Below, in pieces: positions 1 to 12,798 of a DNA stretch of 64,000 nt. The position numbers and the translations under genes were made by a program. Numbering within the stretch: position 1 is the first letter of the stretch; each line of letters opens with the position of its first letter. The notes under the pieces were generated by a model, which was given only the letters and a program-made list of their open reading frames with translations, was not told where the DNA came from and did not search any database. Where the stretch lies: positions 2,480,001 to 2,544,000 of the forward strand of contig NC_134681.1 in the NCBI RefSeq assembly GCF_024713945.1, read 5' to 3'. The stretch is from Dermatophagoides farinae (lineage: Eukaryota > Arthropoda > Arachnida > Sarcoptiformes > Pyroglyphidae).

Positions 1-217
1 AAAAAATTAAAATTACAAATTGAATTTATCAAATCTTCCTAATGTTGTACAAGTTAATATTCTTTGTGGGCGTGTGTATGTAATTGTTGTTGATATAATA
101 ATTGAAAACAAAAAAAAAACGAAAACAAATGAAAATTCTCTAAAGTTTCTTTGTGTTTTTTTTTCTTTTTTGAGCATTTCTATTTCTTTTTGCTTCTGTA
201 TTTTTGTTTTTTTAGGA
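1..217. other. 3' flank of the GPCR gene, no other gene seen
   Basis: A+T-rich sequence downstream of the minus-strand GPCR stop codon. It probably holds part of the 3' UTR. No AATAAA signal is visible on the minus strand here, so the transcript may end outside the window or use a variant signal. Confidence 0.5.
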
Positions 218-1848
218 TCATACTTTAGTATTGAGATCGATTGAATTAATCAAACGGAATCCAGGCGTTATACTTGTTTCTCGTGATCGTTGTTGACTTG
301 AATGACAACAGGCAAATATATAACGTTTAAAATGTGAACGAAATACACCACTTATACAGCATAATACGATCGGATTTAGGCAGGAATTCAGAAATGATAA
401 TACAAATCCAATTATACGCCAAACATGCCAGAATGTATTATAATTTTCATTGGAATTTGTATTAAAATGATACCAAAACATGAAAACCTAGATTTGGGAA
501 ATTACAAAAAAAAGAATATGAATTGATTATTGTTTCTTGATCAATTGAAAGAATAAGTAAAAATTAAACGTACATGATTGGGAAAAAAACAAATGGCAAA
601 TATAACAACCAAACCAAGTACAATGCGTGATATTTTTCGTCGATTTTTCAATAATTTATGGTGTGAATCATTATTACAGACAGGATTTTCTGTTGTACGT
701 ATTAAACTACGTGCCATTAATGAATAGAATATTGTGATGATAATCAATGGTATTGCATAATAGCAAAGAAATTTGATCATCACAACTGTTTTTGGATACC
801 AATCGCCTAATTGTGATGGAAATGGATAACAAACATTTATTGTATGTTCATCATTAACGGCCACTTTCATTATGAATGAATAATAAGCTCCAGGTATGGC
901 TAATAATGCTGAAAGTAGCCAAATGAAAGTATTGGCCTGTGTTAATGTTGTACGTCCTTTATGTGATAGATAACGTATTGGATGATGGGTTGCTGTATAC
1001 CGTTGTACACTTAAACTAGTCAATGTAAACACTGTAACACCAATAGAAAGATCACGTGCAAATTCACTTATTTTACAAACAGCCAAACCATATGGCCATG
1101 ATTCAAATGTATAAATGGTACTAACAAATGGTACCGTTATTAATATCATGGCTAAATCACCAATTGCTAATGATAATATATAAACATTAGCTACAGTACG
1201 CATTGATTTATGTTGATAAAATATATAAATTACTGTGCCATTACCAATGGTACCAACAACAAATATAAAGAAAAATATAATGGGCACTATATATGTTTCC
1301 GGTCGACTTTCATATGGTATATAATCACCGCCACCACTACCGCCACCAATGTTATAATCAATGCTATCATTATTATGAATTGATGATGTTAATGATAATA
1401 ATAATGTTTCATTAACGTTATTATTATTGTCATTGAATATTTCACTGCCACCATCAACATTTATGGTAAAGCCATTATTATTATCACTCAAATTTATTGT
1501 TGCTGTTGTTGTTGTTGTTGTTGATAAATCTTGCCATTCATTGAATAAATTTTGAAAACTATTCATCATACTATTTCCATTATTATTATCATTATTCATA
1601 TTGAAACCAATATCCGGATATGATCGTTGTTGTTCAAGATGATTATGATTAACAAGATGATGAGGATTATTATTATTATTATTATTATGATTATGATGAT
1701 GGTGTTGATGATTATGATGTAAATTGGAATAATGATGGTGATGATAAGATGATGATAATGATGGATATGATTGTAAAAATGTTGATTGATTCGTATTTAT
1801 ATAGGTTGTCATCATGTTCATGGCTGATGAATTGTTAATAAGCTCCAT
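218..1848 (-). CDS. CCHaR: CCHamide-receptor-like neuropeptide GPCR (rhodopsin family)
   Basis: Seven-transmembrane peptide receptor of the bombesin-receptor-like CCHamide group, expected at the plasma membrane of neurons or endocrine targets. It has two exons, 574-1848 and 218-487, joined in phase 0 across an 86-bp GT..AG intron that falls right after FFPNH in TM6. The product is 514 residues. The extracellular N-terminus is about 185 residues, rich in His/Asn/Thr, with several NxS/T glycosylation sites. TM1 starts near residue 186. Visible landmarks are GN in TM1, LAIGD (D231) in TM2, Cys258 paired with Cys340, WPYG before TM3, CFFP in TM6 and NSCLNP in TM7. The stretches IYTFESWPYG, SIGVTVFTLT and NTFWHVWRI resemble insect CCHamide receptors as I recall them. 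The TM3 motif is QRY (282-284) instead of DRY, and TM7 is NPIVL rather than NPxxY. Alternative: another bombesin/neuromedin-like receptor. The family is sure, the ligand less so. A further 3' exon cannot be excluded. Confidence 0.88.
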
Positions 1849-4800
1849 GTTGATTGATATTTGATGATGTGGGATGCTTCATTTTTTTTTATTTTTTTTT
1901 TTTTGCAATTAATTTCATACACATGCACACAAATTGAATTTTAATTGAATTCAACGCAGAATAACAACACACTTGTTCACTCATCAACCAGAAAAAAAAT
2001 AAATGAAAGCAAAAAAAAATTTCTGGTTGTTGTTGTTCAATTATTGGAAACCAATTGAGATCGATTGATAATCGGATAATTAATGAGAATTTCAGAATGA
2101 ATTGGCCACTCAATTCATGCTGAAAATGGATCTTATGTCGAAACAATAATGATGTTGTTGATGATAAAGATTCGATGAATTATTTTTTTTTTATTTTGGT
2201 CTGCCAATTCTGTCTTATTCTGCTGTATGAGAATGTATAAATTTGGCATGCCGATCGAATTGAGAAAAAGAGAGAGAGGGAGAGAGAAAATAATCGTTAG
2301 ATAAGACTCGATTAGTTTTTATTTGGGTCATATCTTCTTTTTTCGTTTGTGCCCATCCTTACACAATGTTCACTCTGGCAAAATTCTTATTCGGAAATAT
2401 GAAAAAAAAATTGATGAATAGATTCGATAAACAAAATTTTCAGTTTTTTTTTGGCCGATAAAAAATCAATTTGATTTTGGCACTAAAAATAAATTTGATA
2501 AAGTTAAATTTCATTTCGGGTAAAGTCAGTCAATCAATTGACGTTTTTTTTTCATTTTATTTTCTACATTTTTCGGGTAATAATAATAATCGATTTTTGT
2601 TTCTTTTTTTCTGTTCTCTCAAACCATACGCGAAAATAACCATTTCAAGTTTGTCTTTGTGTACAAATGGCAAGGACAAATGAAATGAATGAACTTGATT
2701 GTGTTTTCACACTCACACACATACACACAGTGGTAATAAAATCAACAAACTAGATAAAATTAAAAAAAAAATAGATAATTTCCCGAAAATGTCAACGATT
2801 CTTTTTCGTCAACGAAAAAAAAATAAAATAAATAAAATGCTTACGTAAATACTGAATGGGTGGATAACCAATTTTGGATTATCAATTTTATTATTATTAT
2901 TACGATTTCTATTCTCACTTTCTCACTCTATTTCTATTTTTATTTTTGTTTAATGCTGGATCATCATGGAATCGAAAACCAATGATTCATTTTCGCAATT
3001 TTTTTTTCCAGTGCTGTTTTTGTATTGTCAATGACAGTAAGTTAAGTGAGTGGAAAAAATAATTTTTTTTTATTCTTTTTATTCTCAGAAAAAAAACAAT
3101 TTATCATTTTCTATGTTTTCATCAATTCTTTGGAATTAAAGCGAGGGGGGGAAGGGAAAAAAGTTTCAATTTCAACCTTTCTGACAATGTATCATTTTTT
3201 TTGTTCTATTTTTCTTCATATTGAATTGCCATTAACGAGAAACTGAATTTGTTTCTTTTTTTTTTGCTTGACTGGCAAACAAACAAACCAAAATAGTAAA
3301 ATGGTGTTGTGATTGAGTGTAGCGCGTCAGACACAATTCATTTTTTTAAATTTTTTTGTTTTGTTTTGTTTATTTATGTTAATAAGTATAGTAGTTCCTA
3401 TATCAGAAATGATAAATGTATTTTTCTGCATAACGTTTTATATGAAGAGAAAATCGGGCACACTGGTATGTTTGATATATTCCGGAAATAAAATAATTAA
3501 AATAAAATTTCTTTTTCAAAAAAAAAACTCAAACTATTCATTTGTAAAAACAATCATTCAATTACCCGCAAGGTATTTTATATGAGAAATCTTTCTCACT
3601 CACTCATTTTATCATTTTTTTTACATTTTTTTTGTTATAAAAAGTTCTCCATGTGTGTTTATGTTTTTGATGTGTGAAATTTTTTTTTGCGACAACAACA
3701 ACAACAGAAAACAATAATTGAAAACATTAAAATGGAAAAGAATATTCTGGAATTGTGTTGAAATATTTATTTGTCATTTGATTTCCTGTTGAATATATAT
3801 AGTTTTATTTCTCTCTCTCTCTCTCTCTATGTCTAAAGTCAGAAAATATAAAATTCTGTAGAGAATTATAGTGTTTCTTCCTATTCACAAAACATATATC
3901 CACAAAGACAGACAGATTGATTCAAATCAATTATCAAGCCAATCACACAATCAACATCATCTGAAAGGAAAAATGTTTGGCTAAATTATTGAAAAGTTTT
4001 ATCATATTTAAATCACCATCATCGATGAATTCATAAAACTTGGTTTCTGCATAGAAACAGACAAATAATAATGATAACAATCAATCCATAAGGAATAAAA
4101 ATCTAAGTATCAACCAATCCTATCAGAATTTATTCACGATTCTATTCACGATTGATATTTCTTTGAGAAATGTGAGATTTAAAAAAAGAAAAACATTCTA
4201 AAAAGAAGAAAAAAAATTCAAATTTCAAAGCATTTTTTTCTCTTCTTCTTTTTTTTTATTTGTGTATTTAACTACAACAACTACAATTTAACCCCTTGAG
4301 GACATTATTTTTATTCAACAATTTATATCATCTTTATATTTCAAATCCTAAATTTTCTTGTCAATCGTTTTTTCTATTCTATATTTAAAATGGAAAAAAA
4401 TAATGAAGAAATTAAAATAAAAGAAAAAAAAACCTAAAAATAACAATCAACGACAATCAAACATTAACAATTTTCTTAAAATGACAAATGACAGAATTGT
4501 CAAATTGGCAAATAATAAATTAAACGTGATTGTTTTGTGTCGTAGGCGTATTCTAGCAGTTCATTGTTATGCCCGTTGGGAATAATACACCCAAAATAAT
4601 GTAACGAAGAAATAGGATATCAGGATGTGGAATTTAATTCCTCATTCTTTGAAATGTCGTTTTTTCTCTTTTTTTTCATTCATCGAGATGTTTCTTTCAC
4701 ATTTTTTTTTAGAATCAAACAATCCGTTCCTTATTATTTTTTTTTTCATTGTGCCCTACATTGATTTGTTGATCTCATTCACATTCTGATCGACAAATAA

Positions 4801-7800
4801 TGAATTTGACATTGTAACAAACAAGAAAGAAAAAAAACAATTTTTCAATCAATTCTAATGATTAATTTGCACTGAATGAATGAATGTGGTGTTGATTTAG
4901 CAGGATGGATGAGATCAAAAAAAAAAAAAATAGACTTATCACCAAAACAAATCTAGGAGATGAAAAATGTGTTTGAATCAAATGAAAAAAAAATATTTAC
5001 CATCGAATCAAGTACAAAATGGTATCAAAAAAAAATTGGATAGATTCAAACACACAAACATTCACGTAATCAAACACAAACAATGAAAACAACAAACAAC
5101 AAAGAATCAGATATCAGGCACACAAAATGAAATTGAATTGAAAAATATTTATTTTATTATTTTGTTTTCAATCTCGAAAATTTACTCAATCACAAAAAAA
5201 TCAAGAGAAAAAAACAAATCAACACACACACACACACACACAAACACACGCAATGAAATTAAATTGAAATTTCACACATTTGAAACTAAACTAAATCATC
5301 ATCATTCTGTGATAATCAGTACATAGAAACAAGAATTGTGTACAGTGGGGAAAAAAAATTTGAATCAGAATAATTCGTGTAATCGTCAATTGTTGTTGAC
5401 GATAAATAATTGCCATATATACTGGTGGTTTGATGAGGAGTTATTTTTTTTGCAGAAATGGCAAAAATGGCCATAATTAAGAAAAATAGACAAACAAACG
5501 CCCATTTATTGACATGATATAAATAATGGATGAATGAATATGTCATCATATGAAGTGGATATTTTTATTTTCATTTTTTTTATATGATGATAATGTTTTT
5601 GTCAACATTTTTTTTCAAGTATAAACTATTTTTGTCTGTTTTGGATCTATGTATATCGATCCCAATTTTCATATGATGATCATGATGATGAAATTGAACG
5701 ATCGATAATTTGATGAGAATACGAAAAAAAAAACAATTAAAAATATCATTAGATTTGTTAAATGAAGGTAATAATGTCATATTGAATGAAAGAGAAAAAC
5801 ACTTTCGCAATCATGTTGAATGGAGAGAAAAATTCAAATTCATTATCAAATTTGTTTGATTTCATAATTTTATATTCGATAAACTTAACATTTAACAGTA
5901 AAAAAAATCAGCTTGGATTTTCCCAGGAAAAAAAACACATGACAACATTTATGATGTGAATACACATTCATCCGGTTCGATTTTTCTCTATTATTTGTAA
6001 ATCCAGAATTTTTTTATAATTAAAAAAAAATTTTCATGAAAATGAATGAAGCTGATTATTTCAAATTTCTATTCAACGACAATAACAACAACAACAAATT
6101 ATTCATACATTTGACATTTTGATTTATGCAAAACGTCGTTTTCGTTGTTGTTGTTGTTGTTTTTGTTGTTTTACGTAAATCAATTAAATTTATAGAGAGA
6201 AAGAAAAATTTTTGATTATAATAAACATTACAAACATTTAATAACAATCATCATCATGACCTTCAAATTCAAATCTTAATCCTAATAATTAATTTTGAAT
6301 TGAATTTTTTTTTGTTTTTTGTTTTTTTTTTGCAACCGGCTATAAGGGGTCGTTAATGATGATGATGATGATGGAACAAAATAGGAAAAAAATGTAAAAA
6401 TGTTGCTTCAGGCCACAATTATCATCATTAACATCGTCATCTTATCCGTTGAAAATTTATTATCTATAAAGAATATATACATGAATGATTGAATTCCAAT
6501 GAAATTGGCTAAAACGAACGAAAATTCTATTTGGATATTTTTCAAATTTCATTTTTTTTTTCAATAAAAATGTACTTGAATGAATCAAAAAAAAAAAACA
6601 TTGATTAAATTGATGGGATGATGATGACGACAATTTTTTTTACAATATTTGCCTTTTTGATTCATTTTTTTTTTTTAAAAACGCACACACCTACACAAAA
6701 AAATGAACATTGAATTTGAATCCGAGCAATAATGGTTTGAAAAAAAATTCTGAGAATTTTTTTTTCTTTAAAATATTCCAGAGAATTTAAATATTTTTGT
6801 CATTGGTTATATTTTTTTTTTTAGTTGATATTTATAGAATTATTATTATTCTAATTCAATTTTTATAGAAAAATTTTTCGTTTTTTTTCAATCTAACTCA
6901 GAATCAATTACTCGTAGGAAAATTCTTAAGAAAAATATCATTTAAAAATGGTAAAAATTGATCATATTGAGTTTAGCAAAATTAATTCAATTCATTGATT
7001 CATCAATGATGATATTGAGAAACAAAATCAATCAATTGACTGATTGAATTTCAATACAAAACATTTTCATGTAAACTAAGATTGTTTCATTCATCAAATG
7101 ATGGTGGTGATGATCCGAAATTGAAATTCCGAAGGATTTGCCAATAACAAATCTCGATTTTTTTCTTTTTGTTTTTGATGATTGGTTTCACAAGACAGAT
7201 TCCGTTTTCAAACTCATTCATTGAAAATAACACCAAAAAAATGAACAACAAACAAGATGAATATAAAAAGAAAATTAATAATTAAACTATTGTATTACTT
7301 CAAGATTCCATCACATTTGTGCGTGTGTAATTGAATAAATCACTTTTCATTATCGGCATCATCATCATTATTGTTTTTCGTTTGTTTGTTTGTTAATATG
7401 ATAAAATTAATTGGCAATTTGTTCAATTTTTCTCTCTTCGATCTCTCTCTCTCTTTTTTACTTACATTTGTATGGAATATAAAGATGAAGAAAAATTATT
7501 CCATATAAACACAACACATTGAAACTTATTGTAACAAATCAACGTATCCACACAAATTACCACCAATCATTATGCTTTATGGATTGATTATGGGATCATC
7601 ACCATCATGATGATGATGATTGTGATGCATGTGTTGATGAAAGTCATCTTTTTAGATAGACGCATGAGCCATAATAATAAAAATGACCGAGAATAAAAAA
7701 AAACAACTTAACATCTTGACTACCACACGATTGGTTTCAATTGATATATAAATAAAAATAAACCTAGGTGTTGAAGTGTTAATCTATTAATATGATGATG

Positions 7801-10555
7801 ATGATGACCAGTTTTTTGTATTTTTATGATAAAATGAGAATACTACAAATGTAATCAAAATCAAAATTGTATTTTAAGAGAGAAAATCAGAATTTTTTCT
7901 TCCTTCTTTCTTGCTTGTGTTATTTTAATCATTATAATTATCATTTAATTTATTATGGAAAACATGGCCACCCAAACATACTAATAACAAGGTTATACTA
8001 TCGAATGGTAAACAAAATGCAGAATAAATTGCATTCAATCTTGTTTTATAATACACAAGAGATTTTTGCGGCATTTGCTCTGTTTTTATGCTGATTCTAA
8101 CGATAATCAAAATAATTGTGTGTAATTTATTCCAAAACACAAAACGGCTGCATTTCTGCACTACTGTATCATGATGTTGTTGATGATTGATCTTCATCAT
8201 TTGAACATTGGAACATTAAAATAGACAACGATCAATGGACATCTATTAATGTGTCAATTTCAATAAGACAAATGATCGAATCAGACACACAGGCAAACAG
8301 ACAAAAAAAAATAGTGGCCAAATTGAATGAACATAGTATTCATTTCTATTCATAGAATTCCAGAAAAAAAAACATTGTAAATATTTAATCGAATCATTAT
8401 ATTTACCGTAACTAATAGTATTGTCCTCGGTACATGTGTATGATGTGATGATGATATGATGTTGTTTATCTGAATATTTTTTAGTCTCAACATGTGAGTG
8501 CAAAAAAACAACAACAATGAAAATTCTATTGTGTCACCATCAGCCATTCTCATTGTCATGTTTTATTTACCAGCAAAAAAAAAACATAAAAATAACGATA
8601 CTTGATCAACTTTTGTATAATAACGGATTTTTAATTTGGTATTAAATATTCAACACAAACAAATACTAGAAAAAAAACTGAAAACAAAAATTTTTTCATA
8701 CGATTTGAATGATTATATGTAAAGTATTTATCTTTATATTCCATTCAAATTTTTTTCAAATATCAACAACAACAACAACAACATCTGATTTGTATCGATA
8801 AACATGCAATAATGATAATAACAATCATCAGACAATGTAAAGTAAAAGAAAAATTCTAATTAAAATGAATAACACGTACAAAATTTGCTTACTTTGAAAA
8901 TTATATTATCGGTCTTCGGTTTGTTCATTTGTTTGTATTTGTATAAAAATATACAATTCTTGATGAAAATATTCAATAAAATTCTAGTGAAAGTATTTTG
9001 ACAATGAATTCTAGAATCAAAAACGATTTAATTCAATTTGAAACGAGCGCATAGTTAGGGGCAAAAATCATGTAGAAATTCTTTTGATTCTAAATTCTAA
9101 TATTTTCGGTTTCTTCAGTGTTCACGGGTGGTCTTGTATGATGACGGTGATTGGAATTTCTATTTCATTCACTAGAACATTATCATATCAAAATTCTAAC
9201 TAGTTTTGTCTTTTCTCACTTTTTTTCATCTATTTACAAATTTTTGTCTAGGAATTTCAATTGTTTCTTTTTTCTCAGAAGAAGAAATCTGATGAATAGA
9301 ATTTTAATGAATACAGTCGAATTGTAGATGAATAAATTGATTTAAAAAAAGGAAAAAATTTCACATTCAAAAAAAATTTGTTGATTTAATCTTTGACACA
9401 CACACACACACACACATTGCACACGCACGGATGGAGAAAACAGAAAAATCGATCGATATCGATAGTCAATAATGATGTTATTGGTATTGTTCACAGAAAA
9501 TAAGACACTATTAAATTATCGAGATGAATTGATAAAATCATCAAAATAAAAAAACTTCACTGTTTTCATCATCATTGATGATTTGTGATTGCCAATCAAC
9601 AATAACAACAACAACAACTGCAAATCAATCATATGATTCATAGTATGTGACCAAATGAAGCTGTATAAGAATTGAAATGGAAAATCGATAGCGACATGAT
9701 TTTTTTTATAATTAAAAAAAATCCACAGGTAATACACATATAAAAAACATTTGGATTGCAACTCTTCGTTTTGAATTGAAATTCGATAATCGAATTGAAA
9801 CGAATCAAATCAAAAACAAAGTGTGCGTGTGTGTGTGTGTGTAAACGAGGTAAACGAAAAATTTATGAAGCAGAAAAAAAGAATTTTCGGTTTCTCAAAC
9901 ACCACCATCACTTATTGATGGTGATGAACAACAAGGTGAACAGGTTGCCTCCTCTTTTTTATGTGTGTGTGTGTGTGTTTGTTGGTTTTTGCATCCTTTT
10001 TTTTACATCGGCCAAATCATTTTTTTTTTAATTCTAACTGATAATAAATATGCTTGCTTACGGGCATTTGTATTTTATTTCCATTTTACTCTTTATTATT
10101 TTGAAATTTAAGATGAAGAACGAGACGAAGAAGAAGAAAAAATTCCATGTACAAGTAATAAAATTTTCGATTATTTAGCACTCGGTGTTCGTGTGTCTGT
10201 GTGTGTGAGTGTGGAATGGATAAAAAGTGCTTATGAAGAAGAAAAAAAAATTTATAATCAAATAGAATAAACATTGGTAAATTGATTGATTATCATAATC
10301 ATCATTATCATTATTATTAATCGATAATTAATCGATGGATCGATGATGATGGTCGATAACTGATATACATAATAAAAACACATGCCCACCTGAACACACA
10401 TTATATTTCAAGCAAAAGAATCCTGAAATATGAAAATGAATATTTTTTTTCACTATTATTTGATTGAAAAAAACATTCAAAGTTTTGTCTGTGTGTGTGT
10501 GTTTGTATTTATGTGAAAGAATTAAATTCATCTACAAATACACACACGAAAACAA

Positions 10556-10590
10556 GCCAAGCCAAGCCAAGCCAAGCTAAGCCAAGCCAA
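10556..10590. repeat. GCCAA pentanucleotide tandem repeat
   Basis: Seven head-to-tail 5-bp units, six GCCAA and one variant GCTAA (sixth by position from the unit at 10556, fifth). It stands out as a richer, non-triplet microsatellite in A+T-rich DNA. No gene context. Confidence 0.9.
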
Positions 10591-12759
10591 GAGTTGGATG
10601 AAAATTGAACAAGTAAATTTATAATTATATTCATTCACTGTGTGTGTGTGTGTTTGTGTTTATCATCAATTTTTTTTCATTTGATTAATGATTATAAATT
10701 TTTGTCAATGATTTTTTTTTGACTCCATTCCAATGAGAAGAAGAAAAAAAATCACATGAAAACATGGCCAAAAAAAAACCGGTGCTAAAATTATTAATGA
10801 ATTTTATTCTTATGGAAAGATGGTTATTTTGTTTTTCATTAGTATCATTTTGCAATGCTTGAATGAATTTTCCTATGCACAATTCACGGACAACGACAAA
10901 AATTAGAAAAAAAACCCGTTGATCGATGATAATAATGATGATGATGATGGGGTGGGTTATTTTTGTCTATTTCACTTTTGTCACTGTTACAGCAATATAT
11001 ATATAAATATTTTTTTCCTGTTCGTTTCACATGAATTGATTCATTTAGATTTTTTTTCTTCGCAAAACTATTAATCAATTAATCAATAAAAACCAAATTG
11101 ATTGATTTAATGATCAATCTAATAATAAATTGAAATGAAACGAAAAAATAATGATATAGAAGACGGTGTATTTTCTATTTCTATTTCATGATTCTTGAAA
11201 TGTTTTTTTTTTCATTCAACACAAAACAAAAACAAAAAACAAACAAGAATCCGGGATCAGAAAATACATTGAAAAGAAACACAAACAATTTTTCAATCAA
11301 AAGAATAGAAAAATTTTAATATTACATTGAATGAATTTGTAGACTATAACTCACAGATATAATCAATTACAATCGATCGATTGATCGAATGATGGTAAAA
11401 AAAAAGATCGCAAATATGTATCACATAAATCTTTCGGCAGACAGAAACCATGTGATGATGTTTAGAAAATCAATAAAAAAAAAATTTTTTTTTTGTTTCA
11501 CAAATTTTCAACAACAAGTTTTGTAGTAACAGTGGTAGAAGCAAATTAAAAACAACAAGTTTTTAAGAATCGGTGAAAATTCCTGTTTTTGAATTTTCAA
11601 GTTGTCGTCATAGTTGCTTGCTTACTGTCAAGTTTTTGCTGCCATAAATCGTAATCATCATCATCATCATTTTTTTTTGCTTCAATAAGAATCGATTTTG
11701 TTCTTGTTTTTCTAACGTCGATAATAACAACAACTACGATGATGATTAAACATTACACATTTATTCATTGAATTTAAACACAAAACAAGACAAAAAAATG
11801 AATTAATGTTTCAAAAAAAACACTACTTTTAAATTTTTTTTTATATATTTCAATACGTATTATACAATGGATTCACAATGTGACAAATAATGGAAATGAC
11901 GGATCCACAATCATCATCATCGACAATGACGACAATTTTTTTTTATCATTTCTCTTCCAATGAATCATTCGTTCATTCAATAATGATGATAATATAATAA
12001 ATATATGAAACAAAATATTGATAATTCTCACTGGTTACTACGCATGCTCGATACAATGAAAATTAAATACTTTTCCCATGAATGTTTTTCGTTGCTGTTG
12101 TTGTTGTTGTTTATTTTGAAAAAATGAAAACATAACAAAAAAAAATTGTAAAATAATTGCCTGTTTGTTTTTTTTCCTGTTCAAATTTCAAATTATCATT
12201 ATTATCAAGAACATTGGATTTTGAAAAAATTCATTTCTTGAACTTGAATTGTGTGTGTGTGTGTGTGTTGTTTTCTCATTCGTTTTTTTTAATATTTTAT
12301 TTTCTGACGAAAGTTAGTGCAACAATTTAGCCAGAATAATTGGAAAACATATGAAACAAATGTGAAGAAAATAAAAAAAAATAAAAATTTCACAATTTCC
12401 ATTGAAATAATAAAAAGAATTATTAGAGGAATCTAAGTGAAAATTTTTCATCATTACTTACCGATTTCGATTGCAAACAAACACGCACACACAAAATTGA
12501 AAATTATCAGGAATTTTTTTTTGTCGAATCTGTTTGATGATGATAAAAATGATATTAATAATGTTTTTGGTGGTCACAATCCCATCATCATCATCATCAT
12601 CAATCCATGATCATGGCCATCAAAACATTAGATTTATTCATGGATATATAGGAATTATTTATGAAATGTAACTCATTAGATTTAGTCATAAATTTTGATG
12701 ATGCGAATGATAAAAGTGAAGAAAAAATCAATCTCTAAAAATTCATCAACATAATTCCA

Positions 12760-12798
12760 TCGTCGTCGACGTCGTAGTAGTCGTGTGGTCGACGACGA
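12760..12798. repeat. GC-rich inverted repeat, possible hairpin
   Basis: An 11-bp perfect inverted repeat (TCGTCGTCGAC at 12760-12770 and its complement at 12788-12798) with a 17-nt spacer that is itself GTCGTAGTAG-like. It may simply come from a GTC/GAC triplet repeat that has turned around. Confidence 0.7.

Noticed and set aside
1889-2146. 85-residue minus-strand frame just upstream of the GPCR
   Set aside because: No domain; it ends in a Lys run from poly-A/T and has no splice link to the receptor frame. Likely leader or promoter DNA.
4541-4620. Slightly GC-richer patch in the left desert as a possible relic gene or RNA
   Set aside because: All frames hit stops quickly, and I could fold no tRNA-like or other known RNA shape from it.
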